This document shows positions 55,746-64,000 of a stretch of 64,000 bases of DNA, piece after piece. The DNA comes from Metellina segmentata (lineage: Eukaryota > Arthropoda > Arachnida > Araneae > Tetragnathidae). Each line of letters opens with the position of its first letter. Position 1 is the stretch's first letter. Position numbers and translations under genes: made by a program. The notes beneath the pieces were generated by a model, which did no database searches, was not told where the DNA came from, and saw only the letters and a program-made list of their open reading frames with translations. The stretch lies in the NCBI GenBank assembly GCA_947359465.1, contig OX375872.1, forward strand, positions 10,052,137 through 10,116,136, given 5' to 3'.

Positions 55746-58209
55746 CTACTGACCTTCCTACATTAAGTGAACTGAATTTTATTTGGGATGAACAACAGGT
55801 CTGAACCAAGATTTGAATCAATTGATATAATTTTAAGAAAAAATTAACAATTGCTTTTTTTCTCAATTAAAAATTTTTATTCGAAAATTTCTTTTCAACT
55901 CAAATGCACATTTATTGAAAACAAATATCCATTTAAATTGTAAAGATGAAGGAGACTAAATATTTTGAAATATGTTACTGCTCAAATATTACAGAATGTT
56001 ACGGCCGTAATTGTTTCTACTTTTATATAATAGATGGCAGCACGTGCTTTGATGGAAGTGGATACCCTTAGAACTGCGATGATGTGTATATTTTTTTTCA
56101 TCTGAAAACTCACCAGTCGAAAAGTAAAAACACGGATCTTCAGTCATATCTGGAGTGACGTCTTCAAAGTCACAACCTGTTCCGAAAGAGACTCTATCTG
56201 ACAACAGAAATGTTTCACAAACGTTTTATATTCTTGGTTTGTTGCTCTTCGGCTAATTTTTGATGACCGAGTTGTATAAAGAGCCCCTTCACGCCAAAAG
56301 AATCTGAGTCAATCCGAATGGATCTGAATCCAGTAGACACTGACTTACATAGATTCGAGAGTATTGTAGCAGAGCGCTCCGGATTCAGGTACGCAGTGTG
56401 AAAGATTTAAGATCACCTGTTTTACTAGCGGCTTTCCCGAATTTTGGTCCGTTTCTACTGGGATTCAAATTGATTCGGATTGACTTGGATTCTGTTGTTG
56501 TGGAAGCGGCCCTGCTATTTCATCAAAATTCTAAGATTCTAAGAATGTTGGGTGCTTTGAGGTTTATTGTTACGACAACCTCTCTCTCTCTCTCTCTCTG
56601 TTTCATCAAAATGATTCTCTCGAAGGAATTCTTCACAAACAAGGATCATGATATAATTCACGAATAAAAATAAATGTAAAATAAAGCCTGAAAGTTTGTA
56701 ACCCCCAAGAAGATAATGTTCTCTTGACCTATCTCTTTAATATTAATAGTGAAAGAACAATTGCGTTTCTGTTATGTTGAAAACACGTGAATTTCCCAAA
56801 CACTTGATCCGTCAACACGTTGTATATAACAAACGTGATACAGTATGTCAAGAGAAAAAACCGTATCAAAGCTTTACTAACAGCACCTAACAAATACAAA
56901 GGATTGAAATGCTTTAAATAAACTTTATCTTAGATGTTTACCCAGTACTACCGCATGTGATGTAAGACTGTCGTATAAACAAAGGGGATGACGTTCGTGT
57001 ATTGCAAAACACGTCATTTTGCATGACTTTCGTGACACGTTCACTTTCGGAAAACAGTTACGTGAACACTTGTACGCCATATTACCCACCGAGCAATTTA
57101 TACATTGAAACAACATTCCGTAAAGCTATCCTGTATGATGTAGGTGGCGCAGGTTTGATTCCTTTAACTCACCTGAGTGTTCATTCGATCCAGGTGCTCA
57201 GAGGATTAGTTTACCCAATGTGAGTAACGAAAAAATTCTGACGAAAAACTTACAACTATTCTTACAAGTGCATTCAGTATAATTATGATTTTATTGAAAA
57301 TAAGTTTAAAACTACTTATAGGAGAAATAACTTTCTTAAAAATTGTTACATAAAAGCTTCGCAATGCTTTTGCAAATGTTCTTTCAAAAAGCTTAAAAAT
57401 GTGTTCGAGGTAATTTCCAGAGTGTTTCGAAAATATTTGTAAAGAGTGGTAGAGGGGCCAAACATGTTTTGTGTCACAGAGTGTGTGTCCGGAAATGCCA
57501 CGTGACAAAGGGCGCAGCTTAGGTCACCCGATAACATTGTTTCAGTGGCCCTCGGATTTTCAACAGTATGCATCGCTACAGGAATTCGGAGCTCTCAAAT
57601 ATGCATCTGATGTCGAGCCCACAGAAATGACTGACAGCGTACTCTACCACCTAAGCATGGCATTTTCGGATATACAACAATACTACTTATTTTCGGCCCC
57701 TCTACCACCCCTTACAATTTGGCCAGATATTTTCAAAACACCCTTTATTGAAAAGAACCCTGTGTTTGACTCGGAGCTTACATTTCATACAACGCCATTT
57801 TTGCATTATTTGTTAGGGTGTGTATTTTGAATGAGGGTCAGCAGAGATTCATTTTATATCCCAACGATGGAACAATGTTCATTTTTGAATGAGTATTATA
57901 CTTTTGAACTTGTTTTGGTAAACAATAATTAAACCTACCTTCATAAATATCTCGTTTCCGTCAGCTTATAGAGTGAGGGCTTCCAGCAAAAATCTTTAAA
58001 CAGCATGCTCTGATATCGCTAAAAGGCGACTCTAATTTAGGACTGGGTATAGTGTCTGCAGTCGTTCACTTTAACACGATCTATTTTTTGTTGCAAAACA
58101 TAATCCCTCTCGTCGAGATGGATACAATGGGCCCACGGGGTCGTAGGCGATGAGGTCTGTTTAAAAAAAATATAAATCGTTCCTTTTAGTAAATAATTAT
58201 AAATGTAGG
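55746..58209. other. Unassigned stretch with orphan open frames
   Basis: A 119-codon plus-strand frame at 57471-57830 has ordinary composition and no motif known to me. Shorter frames at 56398-56667 and 57002-57223 are also unrecognised. A CT dinucleotide tract lies at 56579-56600. I see no transposon termini and no splice evidence strong enough to call a gene. Confidence 0.35.
56579..56600. repeat. CT dinucleotide microsatellite
   Basis: About eleven CT units in AT-rich surroundings. Confidence 0.9.
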
Positions 58210-58432
58210 TAGGGAGAGTTAATCAACGTCGTACTGGAGAAAGAAAACGGATTATTAGAGACGGACAGGGAGCAATCCCGAAAGGAGAGATCCAAGGACG
58301 AAACCTCGTGGATTTGAACTGAACCACAATAAGCCAACGTGAGGACATTCGAGGTTGTGGACTCGACGGTCTTGGTTTGAACCGAGTTTGGAATTTGCTC
58401 TTGTTACTAAACCGTTACTCTTACACTTGGAC
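58210..58432 (-). mobile_element. tRNA-derived SINE, diverged
   Basis: On the minus strand: AAGAGTAACGGTTTAGTAAC, a decayed B box, CGAATGTCCTCACGTTGGCT, a CCTTTCGGGATTGCTCCC segment, and a CTCCAGTACGACGTTGATTA end. The middle is partly deleted. Confidence 0.6.
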
Positions 58433-58739
58433 CCTTGTGGTTATTAAGATATAAGCAGAATTAAAGTCCGTCGAGACGGCAGTTAACCTTGGGCCAGTCG
58501 ATTTTTGAATAAGTGTCAATGTGTTAGGAGAAAGCGTACGATACGCTGAAGCATTAATGACGATCACAGTGACTGTTTTCCCAACTCGATATCAATCGTT
58601 GTCGACGGATAGACATTGCACCAAAATGGTCCCTAACGGATAAATAACTAAAAATGGGACACAAATATTTTAATGTTCAAACAAACACTCCATATTTATT
58701 TTCATGATACAGCAGTTTGGTTAGAAAATCTTCTCTTCA

Positions 58740-58985
58740 TTTCCTCAACCCTGCTAGTGGTTCTAAGGAATCTAGTCCTTAGCGAAACTAGCCAGATCAT
58801 CATGAAAGAGATACCTCGTCTTTCGAAGTAAACAGACCAGATCTTGATCTCGTCATCAGTACATATTTGATTTTTGATGATGATGAGACATACCTCGTCA
58901 TTATCAAAATTGGTCAAATCTCCATGGACAAGATATATCGTCATTAGAAGAAAACTAACAGATCTTGATCTCGTCATCATAAAAA
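58740..58985. repeat. 121-bp tandem repeat with CTCGTCATCA motifs
   Basis: AGATCTTGATCTCGTCATCA occurs at 58839-58858 and again at 58960-58979, a period of 121. Related GATACCTCGTCTTT and GACATACCTCGTCATTA motifs alternate with it. Similar motifs lie at 8416-8480 and 19190-19380. Open frames on both strands here are translations of the repeat. Confidence 0.7.
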
Positions 58986-59267
58986 ATAATAAAGCTACCG
59001 CTTTGAAAGTTTGGATATATTCTTTAAGGCTGCATAACTTAAACTCTTTAAGACTATACAATTAAAACAAGACACAAAATGTGATATTTTTTTGTCATTT
59101 ATTGTATCGTCTAACTATACTATTTAAGTAATGTACTTGCATTTTTAAAAACGTGAATAAGTATAGAATTGAGCGAACATTTATGAGATTGTAGTGCAAG
59201 CACAGTTTGACGTGCTCAGATCATACACTGAGTACATCATTCATAACATTATGAGTTTTAGTGTTGA

Positions 59268-59522
59268 AAATAAACGGATTAGCAATCGCAGGGATGCGAG
59301 TTGGAAGCTCGTCGGGATGGTGCACGTTAAATCTGGCATGGCCTGAAAAGGTCCTCATGTTGACTTGGTGTAGTAGTTTGGAGGGTGGGGTGCCAGTTCA
59401 AGTATGACCTCGTCATCTGACCGTGGTTCAAGATTACGTGGTGTTGTCCTCTGATCTTTCCTTTCGGGGGTTGACTGTCGCCAATAGCTCGTTGTGTTGC
59501 TCCTGTACGACGTTACTTAACT
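59268..59522 (+). mobile_element. tRNA-derived SINE, head truncated
   Basis: ACGGATTAGCAATCGCAGGG, GGTGCACGTTAAATCTGGCA, CCTCGTCATCTGACCGTGG and TCGCCAATAGCTCGTTGTGT lead to GTACGACGTTACTTAAC. It lacks the first few tens of bases with the A box. Confidence 0.7.
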
Positions 59523-60579
59523 ACCTTCTTAACTATGACATGTTCTTTACTTGCGATTTCACTTTCCAAGTCAGAAGAGGAGGTACACATATAATATTAA
59601 GAAAAATATATTAATAAGTCCTTAAAATTGTAATAGGTACGAATCTAGCCTTCCACACGCATCTTTAGAAGTTGAACAAAGGTCAATTTTGGCGTAATAT
59701 GAAGTGTTGTTTCTACAATGAAAAGGGCCTTATGAATCCTGAAAAAAATTAACTACCTCTAGTTTAACCATTCTGTCAAGTCAGAAGAGAAGATACGTAC
59801 AATGGGTATTTTTTCCCAAAAAAATCTTTAAACTTAAATACATACTCACCTCTTTAGCTTAACCTGTGATTCTGTGATCCCCTATCAAACAAATTAAAGC
59901 CATCTTCAAAAGTTCAAAGGTTCTCTCTAAAAGAACATTTATTTTTTTGCATCATTCCAGGTTTGAAAGCTACTGCACAACTCTAATTACAATTCCAGAG
60001 AAATTAAATTTACGGTTTGTTTTGGTAAGACCGAAAAGTGTGTCGCAGTTTTCATTCACACTTGGTATAACCCGCTCGTTCTTAGGGTAATCCGTGATCT
60101 GATTGCTGTCAGAACTGTATACCATATCTGTTGTTCCTGTTGGCATTTATCAGCACGGACTCGTACGTCGTGTCCAACACATAAATAGCAAAGCTTTTCA
60201 AATTTACATAACCTTCACTGCTGGTCTAAATAAGTTTTCATCACCAATGGCTGATTAGAAGTCGACTTCGTTCGTCATTAATGCTGCTACGGATAAGGTA
60301 TCGATCGAAAAATAAACTTTCTTTTTGGTTGCTATTGATAAGATAACTCGGTGATTTCGCAGCAGCTGGATTAGAAAGCGGAAATTTAGGTCAGAGGTTC
60401 TGCAAATGTCAGATCAAGCTGGATTAGAAATGCTCTTGCTGAAGAATAGAGCGCGTTATTCATTATAAATATAGGATGAACCATCTCTGAATTTCGGAGA
60501 TACTTTTTTTTATCGTGTTCATACAAATTAGTTTTGCTCGTTATGATTTTGCTTTGTATATACTACCATCATTGAAATT
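59523..60579. other. Unassigned stretch with a coding-like minus-strand patch
   Basis: On the minus strand near 60210-60110 GYVNLKSFAIYVLDTTYESV leads to LINANRNNRYGIQF. In another frame DSNQITDYPKNERVIPSV leads to a stop near 59985. The first piece loosely recalls the YWVLDTDYxxY strand of lipocalins, but the frame changes and nothing supports exons. The rest is unassigned. Confidence 0.2.
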
Positions 60580-61070
60580 AATTATATTTGGTATTAAAAA
60601 TTATGACCTTCATGGCAACAGAGGTCATATCACAGAATCACTTATTCCAGTAATTGGAGAAACCAAGGATGGACTGGCCAATTGTCAAACCATGCAGTGT
60701 GGACCGGTGGTTGAATTTGCAAATCATAAATATTCTTATTTTCTGATAAATTACCGACAGAAATTCATAATACCGGTTTCAAATTACAGTGTTTCCTTAG
60801 CGAGCTGTTTTTAATTCCATTTCCAAAATGCCAGCAATAAAACTTATAACCTGCATAGTAGCAGAGGTCATATCACAGAATCTTTTAATGGAGGAACTCA
60901 GAGCAACTGAAGACATCAAAGATAGACTGGTGTTCTGCCAAATAGGGTATAATCTCCAGGATCCGGTGATGGGTTTCCAAATTACCAACATTCTCATTGC
61001 CGGTATATTAGCGAAGGAAACTCTTAATATCGGTTTGAAGTTATTGTACATCTTTAAAGGGCTGTTTTAG
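60580..61070 (+). repeat. Two diverged units of a roughly 246-bp tandem repeat
   Basis: CAGAGGTCATATCACAGAATC occurs near 60620 and in the same form near 60863. Both are followed by GATxGACTGG-type text and a CTTAGCGA or TTAGCGA segment near the unit end. Open frames of 99 and 80 codons span one unit each, in different frames, so a coding role is doubtful. Confidence 0.55.
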
Positions 61071-61194
61071 GTAAATTTCCGGAATGACAGTGATTGCTCT
61101 TACGTTGAAGGCAATAAGAAGCAACTTTGTATTTAAATGTAAATATTTAGAAAAACTTACAGCGAATTTATTTTGCTTCCTAAATTTCGTTTGA

Positions 61195-61872
61195 AGTAAG
61201 ATAGCAATCAACACCAAAATCTAGAGTTTTCTACCCACGTGACCTTGCCATCAGCCTTGGAACTATGCCAAGTTTTTTTCATCTCGGGGAATTTGGAGAA
61301 AATTATATTTTTCATTTCCGCTTTGATTTTGCGCGGAGGAATGATATTCCAGCCAGACGATAAATCTTTTAATTGGACTCACTTAGTTCTTTTTTCTATC
61401 TCCTAGACCGTTACAGATGGAGTAAAAAGTTTCAACGAATTTGAAAACTGCAGAAAATTTCACTTTAGATCGATACCTAAAAATATGATTTTCTTTAAAT
61501 AAATAATTTTTAAATTAAATATATCTTTTATATTTTCGCAAGAGATTGTGACGTCACCTGAAACAGATTGCATCTTCTGTTCTTCGCGTTAAAAAAACAA
61601 AAACAGATTACATTTCCTGTCCTATTCCATTTCAGGGAATGATAGCAAAATATTAAAAAAAAAAAAAAAACATTTTTACTGGAATTGTTAATTTTTTTTC
61701 GTAAAAGCGGAATCCGCTAAAGACAGATTGAAAATTTCAACCGATTTGAAATCTGCGGAAAATTTTACACCAGATTAATAATTTACATCATGGCATTGCC
61801 CGTGATGTTGGTTTGCGAAGCAAACGAACACAGTGGGCACGGGCAACGCCGGGCTAGCCACGCAGTGGCTAG
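61195..61872 (+). mobile_element. Helitron family 2, 5'-truncated or unresolved
   Basis: The 3' end is GCTAGCCACGCAGTGGCTAG before T (61873), with a perfect CTAGCCAC / GCA / GTGGCTAG hairpin. Internal text (TTTCTACCCACGTGACCTTG near 61230, TTTGAAATCTGCGGAAAATT near 61747) matches the copy at 13780. I do not see the TC start, so the left limit is approximate. Confidence 0.7.
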
Positions 61873-61921
61873 TTTATAATATGCGTTAATTCGAACACAT
61901 CCGTTTCGAAAGCATTGCCTA

Positions 61922-62512
61922 TCTCTACTAATATAAAAGGAAATGTTTGTTTGTCTGTCTGTTTCTTGGCGCAAGACCTTGACGATTCTATGGCACTTAC
62001 AGCAATGAGATTTGGCACACAGGTAGTCCAAATGTTATGCAATTTTTGAGTCTCGGCGAATTTTAAAATTCAATCTAGAAGATTTTTAAATGAATTCAAT
62101 ACTTTTATTCTCCATCGATTTTTCAACGCGTTTCTTCCGAAGAAAAACCACCCGAATCTAGACTTTTCTACCCACGTCACCTTTCTGTCAGCCTTTGGAA
62201 CCTTGCCAATATTTTTCATCACGGAAAACGCGGACAAGATTCTAAATTTATTTTTTTCCGTTTGAACTTTCATTTTGCCCCGAGGAAAATTTTTTTTTTC
62301 CGTTTACGCTTCTATTTTGCGCCGAGAAATGATTTTCCAGCAGAGGATAAAAAAAAGCTTTAACTTTAGTTATGTAGGTTTTTTTTATCTCCTTGACCGT
62401 TATAGATAGTGTAAAAATTTCAACGGATTTGAAATCTACGGAAAATGTTACACCAGATTATTACCTTACCATGGGCACGGGCAAGGGCCGGGCTAGCCAC
62501 GCAGTGTCCTAG
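61922..62512 (+). mobile_element. Non-autonomous Helitron, family 2 (591 bp)
   Basis: Starts TCTCTACTAATATAAAAGG after A (61921) and ends GCAGTGTCCTAG before T (62513). The head GAAATGTTTGTTTGTCTGTC and CTATGGCACTTACAGCAATG match the copy at 13780. The terminal hairpin has decayed (GTGTCCTAG). It lies 49 bases after the end of the previous copy. Confidence 0.85.
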
Positions 62513-62639
62513 TACTTTAATAAAATAGCCTCATTATTTGTAATGGGTCTTTCATTCTTATCTCACGATCTCACTTCTTATCACGATCATTTGAGCACAT
62601 TTTAAGGTAATTCTTACACATTTAGCGACAAGCCCACCC

Positions 62640-62845
62640 TAATTGTGAAAGATTGTGAAGAAAGCGGAACACGTGTTTTTGTTGGAAGAATGAAGGAAGG
62701 TGATAGGGAGAGACCGGCAACAATAATAAGGATGCACAATACGGTGCTGCCGACCGGATTGTGAAAAAATTTAGGAGAAAGTGAGACAAATGTATTGGTT
62801 GGAAGAAAGAAGGAATGTGCGAAGAAAGGTAAGGAAAAGACAGGA
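62640..62845 (+). repeat. Two-unit tandem repeat, purine-rich
   Basis: GATTGTGAAGAAAGCGGAAC leading to TTGGAAGAATGAAGGAAGG is repeated about 110 bases later as GATTGTGAAAAAATTTAGGA leading to TTGGAAGAAAGAAGGAATG. No coding role is seen. Confidence 0.55.
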
Positions 62846-64000
62846 AAAAATAATAGATTTTTAGGTTACTTATTTATTAAACAGAACCTTAAGTTTACAA
62901 ACACTTGCACATTCCAAAAATACTTTATGACGACATTCTTAAGATTTTTTTAAAATTCAAATATCATACCTGGAAATAACAAAGACGATGCCAAGAAATG
63001 TGATACTATTACAATAATCTGCTTTTTATATTAGAAAATAACCTACTCAAATTTGTTGTCAAAATTGAAATAAAGCTTCAGAGCATACCTGAGGCCAGTG
63101 TAACACTTTCGTCCGTCCAAATCAAGTATGTACTGCCAATGGAAACTTTAAAGCACTCAAGCACATTACACGGATATTTTAATCTTCGAATTTTAAAATA
63201 CGATAAATGAAATTTTGCATTGCTATGGCTTCATAAGTTCAACAATGAAATTCACAATTTTATGAATGATGATAATGTCTTCATCTGTACCATCTGAGCA
63301 TATGATCAGATAATAATAAGATTGAAGTACATCCACTTAAATGTTCATTGAATTACATAGTTTAGATTTGAAGCAGGGTTTTAAGAATACACGTAGAGTA
63401 GCGGGGGAACCCTCATTATCTTCATTCGAGCAATTTTAACAGTGGAGGAAATTCAAAGATGAACCTAACGTCCTTCCTAAATTCAAATGCATAAAATTTG
63501 CATAATGGACCGTCTTCATGTTAAATTAAGTACCAACTTCATGCTTTTCAATAGGAATCCCTATTTCGACACACAATTTAACTTCAGATACGAAATTTCA
63601 TATTAAGTCTCACCGTTTCGAAGTTATGAGGACAGATAGATTGGAGCTCCTAATGTTAAATCAGTTTCATATACTTTTATGCTTATCTTCCTAAATAATA
63701 TTTCTATAGCGTTGATATTTTGTACCATGTTACTATTAAACAACCGAAACAAAATACACTTAATATTTTATTTAAAAAATAGTTTTAGTATGCAATAATA
63801 ATTAGTAAATTAATGTTTGAAAAATTTATGAATTGGAACCTTATTATATTTTGATGAGAATCGCGAATCAGAAAGACTTTAATATGACGATGCAAAGTTT
63901 CAGCTAATTTCGATAACTAGTTTTTGCACTACATTAAATTAATTATTTTTATTTTCTATTGAATGATAGATTTGAATTTGCTCTAGTATGAATAGTGCTC
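62846..64000. other. Unassigned AT-rich stretch
   Basis: I see no open frame above chance, no RNA gene and no transposon end in these 1155 bases. Confidence 0.5.

Noticed and set aside
59985..60210. Possible lipocalin exon on the minus strand
   Set aside because: Only one short stretch resembles a lipocalin strand. The frame changes within 40 codons, and there are no credible splice sites or partner exons.

Overview
The window is AT-rich eukaryotic DNA packed with decayed transposable elements. I recognise no intact host gene. The jockey-type LINE, mariner, Tc1, hAT, Helitron and tRNA-derived SINE families together fit an arthropod, and the LINE and mariner protein sequences look most like those of spiders. 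That taxon is an inference from family resemblance. A 200-N scaffold gap lies at 30239-30438.

Layout. 1-3640 is a satellite-like repeat of about 240-270 bp, split by a 1.7 kb non-autonomous Helitron. 4424-7760 is a dead pogo-like element holding two Helitrons. 7763-11640 is mostly unassigned, with one short repeat family and a 163-bp hAT MITE. 11641-15365 is a roughly 50-bp minisatellite broken up by two Helitrons and a LINE tail. 15378-19798 has SINE copies and a mariner-like transposase relic. 19799-39568 is one hAT element. Inside it sits a mariner, and inside the mariner a 16.57 kb insert flanked by a 9-bp target duplication. The insert holds two inverted copies of a large terminal-inverted-repeat element, separated by the gap. 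Those copies carry SINEs, LINE tails, DNA-transposon relics and, in one copy only, another hAT-like insert. 39602-40377 is a SINE fragment and a piggyBac-like MITE. 41075-47588 is a second hAT element broken by a Tc1 element and by a pogo-like element that itself contains a hAT relic. 47945-54840 is a jockey-type LINE on the minus strand, interrupted by a Tc1 element and by a mariner that carries a second LINE fragment. 54875-64000 has a satellite fragment, SINEs, small tandem repeats, two Helitrons and much unassigned sequence.

The coding relics are transposases (hAT, mariner, Tc1, pogo) and LINE endonuclease, reverse transcriptase and RNase H segments. All carry stops or frameshifts, so none is likely to be active. 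The value of the window is structural. Nested insertions can be ordered in time from their target duplications. Three Helitron empty sites can be checked inside the window, and a 23-bp micro-inversion separates the two inverted copies.
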